From: Pectinophora gossypiella
Taxonomy: Eukaryota; Arthropoda; Insecta; Lepidoptera; Gelechiidae
Assembly (NCBI RefSeq): GCF_024362695.1
Contig: NC_065422.1
Span: 10,601,534 to 10,665,533, forward strand
Length of the DNA: 64,000 bases
Direction of reading: 5' to 3'
This document shows positions 1 to 11,051 of the stretch, one piece after another. Each line of letters begins with the position of its first letter. Position 1 is the stretch's first letter. The notes under the pieces were generated by a model. That model ran no database searches, had not been told where the DNA came from, and was given only the letters and a program-made list of their open reading frames with translations. Made by a program: the position numbers and the translations under genes.

Positions 1-8
1 ATTAAAAC

Positions 9-300
9 CCGTGGTAGCCCAGTTGGTAGAACGCTTGCCTCTCACTTTGAGGTCGCAGGTTTGAATCCAGCACAGACCTAAATCAATGATTGTCGAATTT
101 ATTTTCGAATTCATGTATGGATTATAAAAGATGACCACGTGCTCAGCGGTGAAGGAAAACGTCGTGAGGAAACTCACATTCCCGAGAAATACATTTTCGG
201 AGGTCTGACAGGCAGTCGCTTCTGTAAAAACCGGACCTGTCAAATCTTCAGGTTAGGTAAGCGGACCCTGTGGAAAACGGGCCAAACGGGCTAGGGAGGT
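9..300 (+). mobile_element. SINE family A, near full length
   Basis: The tRNA-like head has A box GGTAGAACGCTTGCCTCTC and B box GGTTTGAATCC (about 9-75). A body follows with ATTGTCGAATTTATTTTCG, CTCAGCGGTGAAGGAAAA and CAGGCAGTCGCTTCTGTAAA, ending near AAACGGGCTAGGGA. It is a Pol III retroposon, not a tRNA gene: the acceptor ends do not pair. Related copies lie at 23124, 35045, 47253, 60360 and 63406. Confidence 0.85.
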
Positions 301-534
301 GATGATGAGAGTCGGAAAAATTAAGAACGATCTTCATTTATCAGGTTGTTTTGATAAGCCTGCCGTAAACGATATTAATATACTAGGCAATCCCTTCGAA
401 GTATCGATTAAGGGATTACTACTAACTAGTAAATTTAACTATTATGGCTATTATGGGATATTCATAGTCGTAGGGATCCTTGACATATTTGTTTCAAAAC
501 ATAATATAAGTAAGACCAACGAATGAGTTTTTCA

Positions 535-860
535 TTTATCTTAAGTGCAGTTTTCACTAACGTAGTTGACTCGATCAAAAGAAAAAAGAAGAAAAGAAAA
601 GGTGCAGGTCGTGTCGTATCGGGAGGTGAAGGTTTTGCCGGGAAGAAGAGAGGAATGGCGATTACTCCACCGACAAGAGCGCAGCTCTAAAATAGAGAGA
701 GAGAGAGTTGACTCGGTTATTGTAGACGGCGATACGACTCACCACGCATTACATTGGTATAACAGAAAGCTCGGTGAAGTGTGGGTACTTAGTTCACCTT
801 GCAATGGATATAACTTTGACTACCCCAATTGGGATATAATATTGAGCTTATGTTGTGTTA
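535..860 (+). mobile_element. SINE-like family D with a LINE end inserted in it
   Basis: Outer parts match other family D copies: GTGCAGTTTTCACTAAC, then GTAGACGGCGAT, AGAAAGCTCGGTGA, GTGGGTACTTAGTTCA and CCCAATTGGGATATA. It is split at 574-715 by a LINE 3' fragment and flanked by a 10-bp duplication AGTTGACTCG (564-573 and 716-725). Confidence 0.8.
574..715 (+). mobile_element. LINE 3' coding end (RTE-like) nested in a SINE
   Basis: Translation includes VQVVSYREVKVLPGRREEWR and LLHRQERSS. This is the C-terminal tail motif seen again at 28930, 32700, 42880 and 56070. It ends in a GAGAGA tract. Purine-rich bases precede it on the left. A decayed fragment. Confidence 0.7.
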
Positions 861-1381
861 TAGAAGTAAAAGTCCTGTCCTTAATATTTGCATCTTGTTT
901 GATTCATAAAAGATTTACTATACAACCGATGTGTCGGTTGAGTCAAGGATTTCACGGTATAGATCTCATTAAGGGCAATTCCCAGCTGGATAAATATGCA
1001 AAAAGTGGTACATAGCATGCAACACAGTGCATGTAAGTATTAACCATAGATCTAGGAAATTTCCGCTCGAGTGCTAGCGAAATGACTTTGCGATTACCAT
1101 AATTAAAACACATATTACCGGATTCTTACCGCGTTATCATCAGGGATATGAGACTCCCGATATTTCAACACTGTTGCCAAAGCTGCTGAAGTGCCATGAC
1201 CACGGGACCATTGATGAAATTGGAGTGGCGTAGGTAGATCCCAATATTTTTTTTTTGCGATTACCGTATAGAGAACTGCATCTTTTAAGCCGAGAACTGG
1301 ATGATAGGGACTATAAAACATGCCGCGGCTCAGTTACCTACTGTCATCCAGTTGAACATTCCGCCCGCTGCCAACATGATC
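861..1381. other. No recognisable feature
   Basis: AT-rich sequence. A 68-codon minus-strand open frame at 1115-1321 has no familiar motif and no splice or start context; I regard it as chance. Confidence 0.4.
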
Positions 1382-1526
1382 TTTTATCGTGTGGGTTGTG
1401 AGGTCCATTACCAACCTCATCTACCTTGGTGTCAGGGTTAATATTGAACCGGGTAACCGGGACTGTGAAGTGCCTTCCGAAGCACGAATCGTCTTACTAT
1501 CGGACAATCAGGTGATCAGCCTGTAA
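1382..1526 (-). mobile_element. SINE family B, 3' part
   Basis: Reads on the minus strand as the family B body: the ACACCAGGGTT-like word, GCACTTCACAG and the tail. It begins near TTATCGTGTGGGTTGTGAGG on the plus strand, the family's 3' end. The tRNA head is missing. Confidence 0.65.
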
Positions 1527-3185
1527 ATGACACCAACGCGATTATTTAAAACAAAACCAGCAGAAGCTCGCTGAAACGTAGTTCGCGTCAGAGGTGTACT
1601 CTGATAAAGGCGCTTTTAGTAGTAGCCGAGGGTTACTTCATTCCGTGCTCTGTGGTACAAGCAAAGTAATGCTGTAAGCACTACTGACGCGGAACCTTCG
1701 GTGGGAATCGACCAACGGGACGGAAAAGTGGTCGAGACGGGAAATACCAAGCTTGAGGCGCACTAAGTCCTGCTCAAGACGATATGAAATCTCATGGATT
1801 TATCTCAATATCGCCACGTCTTTTAAGAAAAAAATAATTTATTATAAAGGACGCCACACACAATAACAATATGAAAACAGCAGACTTAAAACTTAACCAA
1901 CGTGATGGGTAGTGAGCTATAAGTATAGCCGTCTATACCTAATGGTCGCAAAGTAAGAGAGTTTTCTCAAAGATTCATCATGTTCACCCTCGCTATAATT
2001 CGTTTTGTATTCGTCAACGATTGATAAAGATACACGACCAGTATTCAGTAAATAAATCTACACACTGCATTCTTTTTTATAAAGTAATTGTTTGAAAGAA
2101 TGGTATTCAGGTGAATTATATTTACTGCGCATTGACCTTAAAAAAGCTTATTGACATCATAAATCGGTGTTAATAAAGAATCAAACTGCGTAGAGGCATT
2201 AAAGATTTAAAAATAAAGAGTTGCGGAATAACAGCGTGGAAAGTACTACACGATATAATACGACGAAATTGGGAATACTCTGAGAAATTCAGGGATCCCA
2301 CGACAACCGAATGTAGGTCGGTACCGACTCGGAATAAATAGCATTCAGATCTTCTCGGAGATTTAATTTTTTTATAAGCATACATGAACTCACGCCCGGT
2401 ATCCCTAATGGAGTGAGCATCATCATAAGCCTCATACGTTTGATTCATGACTATTATTGTGTCAGAGTCATGCACTTTTTAACGGCTGTGCAAGCCAATT
2501 CTGGAGCGGCAAAATCAACCGCACACTACAGTGGAAGCCAGTGGAGTGGGCAGTGCTACAAGTATTCAGAAGACAACACTCTTAAATAGTTAATACAACG
2601 TCCTTAGATGAATATGATGGTGACAGGTGGTCAGCCAATAAATAGGTCTATCTTATAAATAAAGTACTCTGTCGGTTTTTACGACATGCCCCGAAAGATA
2701 AGCAGCTAAACATTTGTGTTTCATATTCGCTCCCAGTGCAACATAGAAGAAAATAATATAAGCATTTCTAAATGGAATTGAATAAATCCGGTTCGCACAC
2801 GATTGAGCGCCTTTTGGAAGTTGATGAGTGGAGTTTGCGCGGTTCATTAGCATGGGACGAACGCGCGCGCAAGGTCACCGCGTATTAAAGACCATCTGTT
2901 ACGTGGCAGCCATGTTTAAATTTGTAACGTCACGATTTAATTTCTTTACAATACTGACAGGCATTTAGGAAGTCGATTTAAAAACAATGGAATCTGATGT
3001 ATTTAATACGTGCGGTCTCATAATAGAAGAACAAATTCGTATATTATTCGTGTGAGGTTAAGCTGTAAAACTCCATGAATTGTTTATTTTAACACCTTCC
3101 TGTTTCTTAGGTAGAAATTAGACACATTACATAGTCTAGAAAATTCAGAGATCAACAAAAGCAAAGACGGAATGAAGTTGTAACT
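1527..3185. other. AT-rich sequence, few identifiable repeats
   Basis: Contains a short family H fragment near 2372-2440 (AACTCACGCCCGGTATCCC). Otherwise no gene or element is recognised. Minus-strand open frames at 2170-2475 and 2653-2853 look random. Confidence 0.4.
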
Positions 3186-3350
3186 ATCCACATAACATAA
3201 ACAGGCCTTCCCTCAATCGCCCGGAGAGGGTATGGAGCATACTCCACGCTGCTCCACTGCCTGCTGGTACAAGTGTTTTTATGGCTAATAGCCGGGACCA
3301 ACGGCTTAACGTGCCCTCCGAAGCACGGAATCATCTAACTATCCAAGAAA
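3186..3350 (-). mobile_element. SINE family C fragment
   Basis: Shares GGAGCATACTCCACGCTGCTC, TTTATGGCTAATAGCCGGG and CCGAAGCACGGAATCATCT with the fuller copies at 14745 and 50028. Confidence 0.7.
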
Positions 3351-3671
3351 AGGAATAAAATGTAAACATTGATAGTAAAATAAATCACAAAAACAATTTA
3401 TTTGCTTTTCACTACCTATTGCTTCACTGCCATCAAGTTTTATACCATCATTTTATCACATGATCTAGCCTTTACAGTCTGAGACTACAATCGTAAAATT
3501 AATAGTTTTAGTAAAACAAAGTTTAAGTTAACACACACTCGTAAAAGCCAAATGCATTAAGATAAGTTCTGTTTTCAACTGTTTTAAGTCAGGTACGTAT
3601 TATAGGTACCTACTATCATTCTGTTTGTAGGACTGAACGCTTCTATACATTTTTTCTAAAAAAAAGTTATG

Positions 3672-3815
3672 AAAAGTAACCCTAAGGTTGCCTGGCAGAA
3701 ATTGCTGTTTAGCAATAAGGCAGCCTATTGTGCTTATGTTTTATTCGTATGTTTATGTCCTTTATATATGTTGTTGTGCAATAAAGTATTATTGATTGAT
3801 TGATTGAAAAGTGTC
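3672..3815 (+). mobile_element. LINE 3' end with (TTGA)n tail
   Basis: CCTAAGGTTGCCTGGCAGAA, GTTTAGCAATAAGGCAGCC, then AATAAAGTATTATTGATTGA and a tetranucleotide tail. An inverted copy lies at 12446-12583. This is a 3' UTR only, from an unidentified LINE family. Confidence 0.75.
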
Positions 3816-3841
3816 AGCAGATAGTAAAATATCTTTCATTC

Positions 3842-3945
3842 TATCTCGTGTGGTTTGTGAGATCAATGACTAATATCATCAACCCTGGTGTCAGGGTTAC
3901 TTATTGAGCCACCAAAGGGCCCTGACATGGCTCTTTCATCTTTCA
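3842..3945 (-). mobile_element. SINE family B, 3' end
   Basis: TCGTGTGGTTTGTGAG, CCTGGTGTCAGGGTTA and CCCTGACATGGCTC match the family's 3' body in reverse. Confidence 0.65.
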
Positions 3946-4204
3946 TCGTGAATGATGTGTGTCGTGAAGTTTGCAGTGAACTTCAAAGATATCGAAAGAG
4001 AGGTTCGCATCATTCAGAGAAGAACAAACAAAAAGAGCGAAAACGCTAAAAATTAACAATACGAGTAAAACAATTAATTTAAGTTTAAAGAGTTTGGGTC
4101 TATTTTCCTACAGCAGACCAAAAAAACGCACAATGATTTTTGCAAGAACTATGAAATTCCGCATCACTATAAAAAAAGTGTGGCTGAAGCGCATCACTTT
4201 ATTT

Positions 4205-4340
4205 AGACGCTAATTATAGTGATACCGGTAAAAGACCGGTGGGTCGTCGAAGATGCCGCTGGGGGACGTGGTAAAAAATACCTTACTGAGCTGGAGCATG
4301 CTGCCTGGTGGCAGACAGCACGGGGATTCTCTTAAAATAC
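4205..4340 (+). mobile_element. LINE 3' coding fragment
   Basis: Translation in the frame starting about 4215 gives GKRPVGRRRCRWG and WWQTARGFS-like words, the kind of C-terminal GRP...RW tail found after the reverse transcriptase of many insect LINEs. Broken and short. Confidence 0.5.
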
Positions 4341-4915
4341 ATAAATGTTTTTGTCATAATTTGAATTATCATAATCCTTTTTGCATAACGTTTTTTAGCA
4401 TAATAGTACTTTCCCATAATAACATCTAGGAATACTGTTTTGTTAGGTATAACTTATTTTTGGACTAATATTTGTTGGTATAAATTTGATTCGCATATAA
4501 ATAGGTATCCATAATTCTTTTTTAGAATAACAAATAGTGTTTTGTCATAATTTTTACAAGGCATAACATTAGGTTAAGGTGCAGCGGGGGTGGCCCTTGG
4601 GCCACCCCTAAGCCGCCAGCATGTTTATCTTACACACGAAAAGTATACCGAATGATGACCAACAGCTTGAAATAGTGGCAAAAAATATAAAAAGTCACAA
4701 TCATGAATCAAATGCAGTCAAGGAAAAAGTAAGATTCGAAAATGTTCAAAGTTGCGTCAAAACTTTTCTTATTCGGAATATAGTTTTTATGCTTATAATA
4801 ATTATGCTTGTATATCATTATTGCCATTAGTTATTATGCTTATAGTAGTTATAACTTTCAAAATTATGCTTAAAAAGTTATGACAAATTAATACTATGCG
4901 AAACTAATAATAGGA
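4340..4915. repeat. Degenerate GCATAAT repeat block with central GC hairpin
   Basis: To the left of 4587 the words CATAAT, GCATAA and GTATAA recur a dozen or so times about 15-30 bases apart, after T-runs. To the right the complement (ATTATGC, TTATGC) appears instead (4785-4910). Between them is a perfect stem. It belongs to no family I know. Confidence 0.5.
4587..4608. repeat. Perfect GC-rich hairpin
   Basis: GGGGTGGCCC (4587-4596), a TT loop, and GGGCCACCCC (4599-4608): a 10-bp perfect stem in otherwise AT-rich DNA. Confidence 0.9.
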
Positions 4916-5317
4916 CAAGTAACAGTATGCCATGGTAAATTATTACATAAAATTTTATGAGTAAAAATAGAGAACCGACAGCACGCAACCGATAGGAATG
5001 GAGGCCAAAAATGACTTCGAGCCGCTGCGCCGAAGTAAGTATTTTTCAAAAACGGACTTTACTAAATACGTACCTGTTGCCGTTTAGTATCTGCAACTAC
5101 TGAACTTCTATAGATGTAACACAAACGTGTGTGGGTATGATCTAGACGTTTCGAAACAAAGGCTTGTTCTGAATGACCAAATAAACAAAGGTTCCGTCTT
5201 CTATATGATGGAAGTCATGTGGATTTGAATAGTGTAATGACGTTGATTCTATGTGCGTGCATAATGTTCGGATATTTATTGGTTCCCTGATGAATTGGGT
5301 AACGAGTTGACGTTAAA

Positions 5318-5345
5318 AATATTTATTTATTTATTTATTTATTTG
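5318..5345. repeat. (ATTT)n tract, LINE tail
   Basis: About six to seven tandem ATTT units at the 3' end of the CR1-like LINE. Confidence 0.85.
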
Positions 5346-5712
5346 TACACAATGAAACAGACACAAGAAACATACAAAGAAAACAGATAGTACAGGCAAG
5401 CTTATCTCTAAACAAAGAGATTTCTTCCAGCTGACCTACGTGACAAGAGAGACTTTCAACGTATAATATTATATAGATAGACATACATACGCGTACAAAT
5501 TATTTAGAAATTACTTATACTAATATAAGACACAATATTAACCTAAACCTACAAACCACATTTAAATAAATTATAATATAATATATATTTCATAAATATA
5601 TAAACATATTATATACTTTCTATATTGGTTTATAAAAAAAATACACACTATATACAATATATATATATACCTAAATAAATAAGTAAACGCATACAAATAC
5701 GACTAATGCAAC

Positions 5713-6577
5713 TTAAGCAAGACTCAAATAATAATCCTTCAAGTTCCTTTTAAAACTACCCACCGTGTCACATTCCCGAGTGACCCTGGGTAGCGCGTTC
5801 CACAGTTTGACGGCCTGCACGGTAAAAGAGTCACCGTACATTTGCGTAGAATAGGGGGGAGTTTTCAGGTGCAAGTTGTAAAGGGGACGGTGAGTGCGAC
5901 CAGATGAGGCGAAATACGTGAAACGCTCCCGCAGGTATCGTGGCGATGAGGGATTATTTAAAACATTGAAGAGAAGAACAAGTATATGATATCGCCGTCG
6001 ATACCTAATCGGGAGCCATCTCAACTGTTTTCTGTGTTCCGAAACATGATCATACTTGCGAAGGCCAAAAATAAAGCGAATACACAGATTCTGAAGTCTC
6101 TCAAGCTTATTGACAAGCTCCTCAGTGGCGTCAAGAAAACAGGAGTCCGCGTAATCAGCTATAGGGAGCATGAGGGATTGAGCCAGAGAGATTTTAGTCT
6201 TAAGGGGAAGAAAACTCTGAAGACGCTTCAGTGAGTGGAATGCAGCATGCATTTTTCTGCTAACCTGATTAATGTGAGAGGTCCACGACATGTTGCAATC
6301 AAGCAGCAGACCAAGATTTTTTACCGACTCTGCGTATTGCAGTGGTGCACCATCAAAAATGACAGGTGGTAAATTAATATTGCGAAGACGCTTGTACATA
6401 GGTCGGCTACCAATAATTATGACCTGTGATTTAGCCGGATTAACAAGAAGTCCAAATGATTCAGCCCACTTACCAATACAGTGCAGATCATCATTCATGG
6501 TAGCGACAGCGGCGGTAACTTCGTCAACCGAAAAGTGAGAGTAAAGTTGCAGATCATCAGCATATAGGTGGTATATA
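5713..6577 (-). pseudogene. C-terminal part of a LINE reverse transcriptase
   Basis: The frame opens into the YADD active-site box (HLYADDLQLYSHF). It continues through the thumb and C-terminal region typical of CR1/Jockey-group elements: LGLLLDCNMSW, LERLQNLCIRFIFGLR, LRWLPIRYRRRYHIL, and VKLWNALPRVTRECD near the end. About 285 residues are uninterrupted, ending at a TGA or TAA at the left edge. The fingers, the first half of the palm and any endonuclease domain are missing. The open frame extends about 50 residues further to 6732, but that part is unrelated flanking sequence. It cannot make a working enzyme. Confidence 0.88.
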
Positions 6578-6764
6578 ATAAATATCACCAGAATAAGCCT
6601 GTAACTGTACTGTCTATTTTTTTTTAATGTTCCTTTTGCCCGTTTTATTGCGTACAAATAAACGAACTCACGTTGATAATCTCTAATATGGTGCCAAACC
6701 AACAAGTGACGGCCATGAAATGGGACCATCATGCTTGTTAGAGAGGTTAAAAAAGTCCGGACTA

Positions 6765-6888
6765 ACAGAAACCTCAGTGAGGTGTGGGTACTTAGTTCAT
6801 CTTGCGATGGATGTACCTTTGACTATTCCAATTGGGATATAATCGGGAGCGTATCTTATAATGTTTCTCAAAAAGGCTAAGTTTATGC
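6765..6888 (+). mobile_element. SINE-like family D fragment
   Basis: CTCAGTGAGGTGTGGGTACT, GATGGATGTACCTTTGACTA and CCAATTGGGATATAATCG match the 3' half of family D. Confidence 0.7.
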
Positions 6889-6905
6889 AGGAGTTTTATT
6901 ATTAT

Positions 6906-7207
6906 AAGTCATCATCACCAGCCCATTAACGTCCCCACTGCTGGGGCACGGGCCTTCTCTATGGATGGATATGGAGAGATTGGGCCTTAAACCACCACGC
7001 GGGCCCAGTGCGGATTGGTGGTTATTAACGACTGCTAATACAGCCGGGACCAACGGCTTAACGTGCCTTCCGAAGCACGGAGGAGCTCGAGATGAAAACT
7101 TTTTTTTTTGTGGTCACCCATCCTATGACCGGCCTTTGCGAAAGTTGCTTAACTTCAACAATCGCAGACCGAGCGCGTTTACCGCTGCGCCACCGAGCTC
7201 CTCAATT
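6906..7207 (-). mobile_element. SINE family F, full copy
   Basis: On the minus strand the tRNA-like head begins GAGCTCGGTGGCGCAGCGG, with B box-like sequence after it. The body contains GGCCCGCGTGGTGGTTTAAG and the 3' end is near GGGCTGGTGATGATGA. A second copy lies at 26133-26408. Confidence 0.8.
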
Positions 7208-7690
7208 ATAGGTAATTAATTAAAAACACAGGAGTAGTCCCAAAACAGTGACACTATTCATAGTGTTACTTTAATAAATCCGGAAAGAATAGCAGCTGAA
7301 TGCAATTAATGTTTTAATTTGCACCCAGTTCAGCAAAGAAGCTTTACATTTTAAGTTATACAATACATACAAAAACAATCATAACACTGATCTTCATTCA
7401 AAGCAACATTGCATAATACATTATTATATCGTTATACCACGTAGCGCTGTGACTTATCATACTGATAAAAAAGATATCATTAGTTATACTATCCAACTTT
7501 ATACTCGAATTATGAATATATTTGATAGCACGAGTTTCGTTATCTACGATTACCGATATCAACTGTAGACTTTATAATCAATGAAAAAAATATAAACAAT
7601 GCAAATGTTTTCAACCGCTTAGGACTTGCTGGCTCGCTTAGACATGGCTGATTAATTTATCTAGAGACAGTACATAATTATCGTCGCTTT
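7208..7690. other. No recognisable feature
   Basis: AT-rich. The block TTAAAAACACAGGAGTAGTC, ending ACAGTGACACT (7217-7256), recurs at 36895-36950, so part is dispersed repeat. Confidence 0.4.
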
Positions 7691-7692
7691 TT

Positions 7693-7840
7693 CTCTTATC
7701 GTGTGGGTTGTGAGGTGGAATAGCAACCTCATCAACCCTGGTGTCAGGGTTATTACTGAGCCGCCAAAGGCCCCTGACATGGCTCATGCAACGACTACAT
7801 ACGTCAGTAAGTAGTAACCGGGACCAACGGCTTAACGTCG
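7693..7840 (-). mobile_element. SINE family B, 3' half
   Basis: TCGTGTGGGTTGTGAGGTGG, CTGGTGTCAGGGTTATTAC, GGCCCCTGACATGGCTCATG and GTAACCGGGACCAACGGCTT in reverse orientation. Confidence 0.75.
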
Positions 7841-8673
7841 CGTGCTTTATAGCGAAAACGACCTAAGCGACATATTTTGACCTGGATTGTAACTAAAGTT
7901 ATTGCGAGGTTTTGTTAACAAAAATTAGAAACAACAAAAGCAAGCTATAAGCTAACGATAATTATGGAGTGTGTACTGACTACTGTACGCCCTTAACACA
8001 AAAAAAAAACTACAAAAAAACTTCCTACAGTCATAAATTGCAATACATAAGTCTCGACTCCTCGTGTTAATGTTTTGCTGCAAGTAACAATGGGATTTAT
8101 GAAAGACTTTTTACTGGTGCATTTTAAATAGGTCATATGCATCGACGATACACCTCCTAGACTCCTAACAGGAACAGGTTCTGTTCAACGTTTAACCAAT
8201 CGCGACTACATCAGTGATCTTTCCACGTATTTCCGATCTTGAGTGAGCCAATCAGAACGCAGCGTGGACCACATCCCTCGCTTAACTCAGCTAATTATGA
8301 CAGAATTAGTCATATGCGAAAAATCATTATCAGAAATCATAATCATCTATTCAACGGAACTATCATAGATATATTTTTAATTGTTGAAGATCAACTTAAA
8401 ATTTTTGAATGTACGTAATTTTGCAAGGTGTTATGGCTGACGAAAAGTAATGACAAGAAACTGCAACAGCAACACATCTTTTAAATCAATGTACGTATAC
8501 ATTACAAGTTATTTAATAACTAGAGGAACAAATTTAATACCAGGAGTTCAATACATTTAGGCGTCTATTGGGTAGTATCATCGATGGTCGTGTGATAACA
8601 AGTTCTTTATTTAACTAAGGTCTACTTCCGTTCTACATACTCACTATGTCTTATCAGTTATCATACACATTAA

Positions 8674-8999
8674 CGGCCTCTCTGGTCCAGTGGTTGAGCG
8701 TTGGGCTCACGATCCGGAGGTCCCGGATTCGAATCCCGATGGGGACATATCAAAAAAACACTTTGTGATCCCTAGTTTGGTTACATTACAGGCTGATCAC
8801 CTGATTGTACGAAAGTAAGATGATCCGTGCTTTGGAAGGCACGTTAAGCCGTTGGTCTCGGTTACTACTTACTGATGTAAGTGAGTAATCGTTACATGAG
8901 TCATGTCAGGGGCCTTTGGCTGCTCAATAATAACCCTGACACCAGGGTTGCTGAGGTTGGTAATCTATCTCACAACCCACACAACAGAAGAAGAAGACA
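8674..8999 (+). mobile_element. SINE family B, full length
   Basis: Head GGTCCAGTGGTTGAGCGTTG with B box GGATTCGAATCCCGATGG. The body runs CACTTTGTGATCCCTAGTTT, GATGATCCGTGCTT, GGCACGTTAAGCCGTTGG and CATGTCAGGGGCCTTTGG, with the 3' end ACAACCCACACAACAGAAGA. This is the best copy of the most abundant family in the window. Confidence 0.88.
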
Positions 9000-9443
9000 C
9001 ATTAAGGCTCTATTACACTGCAAGATTTCTCGGGACGATTTCAATGTCCAGGGCCCGGGCGGTGGTATAAGCAACAAAAAGGATGGGTTCTGATTTCGTC
9101 ATACTGTAATAGCGCCACGCTCTCCTGTACGTCTTTATAAGCACAGTAAGTACTTACTGCATAATAATTAGTTATCAGATATTATGACGTAATTAAAATC
9201 ATGTATTCGTTCGTCCTTGAGAGTTTATACAGTTGGTTTCATAATTAGAATTATGAATATTATGTCAGATAATACTAATACTGAAGGACTATGTTTGTAT
9301 TACCCAAAGGATCTTTAAATACACTTTTGTTCAAAATGTTGTAACATTTTTAACAACACAATATTCGACACAGATTTTTTTTATTCAGATAACAGCATGT
9401 AGCGAATAAAAGTTCCGTCATAATTTGCCAAATAAAATACATA

Positions 9444-9471
9444 CACTTCTCATCAAAAAAATCGAAACACC
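9444..9471. repeat. Left terminal inverted repeat of the Tc1-like element
   Basis: Starts CACTTCTCATCAAAA just after TA and ends in CGAAACACC. It mirrors 11052-11079. Confidence 0.92.
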
Positions 9472-9713
9472 TTGCAAGTTTACGTTTTGTCAGGATTATC
9501 AGAAAAATGTGTACATTTAGGAATAAATGTTAAATGTCGTTTAATAGTGAGTAATATGAGCTTATCAAATCTTAATGTTAATGTTCTAAATTTAAATGAA
9601 TTTTTCATAGGTTTCGTATTTTGTTAAATGAGTCATTTTTATTCCGTATGGAGTATAAAGGAAATGGATAAAACAACACACGTAAATGAAAAAAAAAGCT
9701 AAAAAACGTTTAT

Positions 9714-10742
9714 TTAATAACTTGTATTCCCTCCCCGAGCTCTAATTACTGCTTCCATACAGTTCTTCATCGATCGGATGAGAGTCACGATCACATGCTG
9801 TGGTATATTGTCCCATTCCTCTTGGATTGCATCTTGCAGCTGGCTAAGTGTTTCTGGGGCAGGATCTCTTGCTCGAATTCGTCTCTTTAATTCATCCCAC
9901 AGATGTTCAATGGGATTCATGTCCGGGCTTCTTGCTGGCCATTCCATAATAGAGATATCGACTTCGTTAAGATAATCTCGTACGACGCCCGCGGTGTGAG
10001 CCCTAGCATTGTCGTGCATGAATATGAAGCCGTTGCCAATAAAATGTGCATAGGGCATCACATGAGGCTCGAGACACTCTTCGACGTACCGATGACAGTT
10101 TAGTGCAGGCAGACGTGGCCCAGACACGAAAGCAAGCTCTGTCTTACCGTCGGCGCTGATTCCTCCCCAAACCGTCCACGAACCGCCACCATAGCTGACC
10201 TTTTCTTCAATGCAGCATTGTGCATAGCGTTCTCCGTCTCTTCTGTAGACCTTGTTCCTTCCGTCGTTACCATACAGCATAATTTTACACTCATCAGAAA
10301 AGAGAACTTTGCTCCACTGTAGGTATGGCCAATTTAGGTGCTCACGTGCAAAGTTAAGGCGCGCTCTTCGATGGTCTGCAGTTAATTTCGGCCCATTTGC
10401 TGGCTTATGCGGTACCAGTCCACGATCCTTCAACCTTCTTCTAATTGTAGAGTCACTTACAGCCACCCTTCGTACAACACGAAGCCGCTGCTGCAGTTGA
10501 AAAGCGTTAAGGCGTCGATTTCTTAAAGAAGTTGTTACAATAAATCGATCATCTCGCTCAGAAGTGACCCGATTCCTGCCAGATCCTGAACGGCGCGTGA
10601 ACAAACCAGTCTCCCGATAACGTTTATAGACTCTATGAACAGATGACAGGCTTAGATGCAGTCTTGCAGCCACAACACGCTGACTAAGGCCAGAATCCAG
10701 CAATGCCACAACTTGGGCGGCTTCTGTGGGCGAAGTATCCAT
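9714..10742 (-). CDS. Tc1/mariner-superfamily transposase (DD34E)
   Basis: A 342-aa protein that cuts and pastes its own element in the nucleus. The N-terminal half has paired helix-turn-helix DNA-binding segments (about residues 8-45, SGLSQRVVAARLHLSLSSV, and about 75-110) and a basic GRNR-like linker. The catalytic half shows FSDE (first Asp), HDNARAH (second Asp) and NPIEHLWDELKRR (Glu). Exactly 34 residues separate the second Asp from the Glu, the Tc1-type DD34E spacing. A glycine-rich box (GGGSWTVWGGI) precedes the second Asp. The length matches the family norm of about 340 aa, and no stop or frameshift is visible. The start is the ATG at 10740-10742, 337 bp inside the right TIR end. Confidence 0.95.
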   Translation of the reverse strand: MDTSPTEAAQVVALLDSGLSQRVVAARLHLSLSSVHRVYKRYRETGLFTRRSGSGRNRVTSERDDRFIVTTSLRNRRLNAFQLQQRLRVVRRVAVSDSTIRRRLKDRGLVPHKPANGPKLTADHRRARLNFAREHLNWPYLQWSKVLFSDECKIMLYGNDGRNKVYRRDGERYAQCCIEEKVSYGGGSWTVWGGISADGKTELAFVSGPRLPALNCHRYVEECLEPHVMPYAHFIGNGFIFMHDNARAHTAGVVRDYLNEVDISIMEWPARSPDMNPIEHLWDELKRRIRARDPAPETLSQLQDAIQEEWDNIPQHVIVTLIRSMKNCMEAVIRARGGNTSY

Positions 10743-11051
10743 ACGTTTTAGAAAAAAAACCTTTTTTCAGACGTCCCAAAGTCACAGTATTGAAATAAAA
10801 AACAAAAAGTTTAAGGATAGGCTCCAATTTTTAGTTTTTAAACGCTAAATGTACTCCAACCCTAAACACACATTTGTCTCAAAACAGTGATGCATTTCGT
10901 TTATAAGATAAACAAATGAAATTCTAATTTTGAATTTAGAATTTTCGCTTATTACTGTAATGGCCAAACTGCCAGCTATACATTTATGTATTTTTTTTCA
11001 TCGTATGAATTCTTTTTTGTGTTAAATTCGGACAGAAACAATGAAAACGGA

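Larger units (their letters stand above)
5318..6577 (-). mobile_element. 5'-truncated CR1/Jockey-type LINE
   Basis: The 3' end is on the left and is an (ATTT)n tail (about 5320-5345), followed inward by a 3' UTR to 5712 and the end of a reverse-transcriptase ORF. The copy begins abruptly at the active-site block (about 6577), as in typical incomplete reverse transcription. A second copy of the same 3' UTR lies at 30338-30485. Confidence 0.85.

Noticed and set aside
9..75. tRNA gene at the window start (and similar at 8674, 23124, 54508)
   Set aside because: A and B boxes are present, but acceptor stems do not pair and each is followed by the same long body, so these are SINE heads.
566..1015. 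149-codon open frame as a gene
   Set aside because: It runs through a LINE tail, a SINE and unique sequence; only the LINE tail part is protein-derived.
6577..6732. N-terminal extension of the reverse-transcriptase frame
   Set aside because: The LINE homology starts at the YADD box; the upstream codons are unrelated flanking sequence that happens to stay open.
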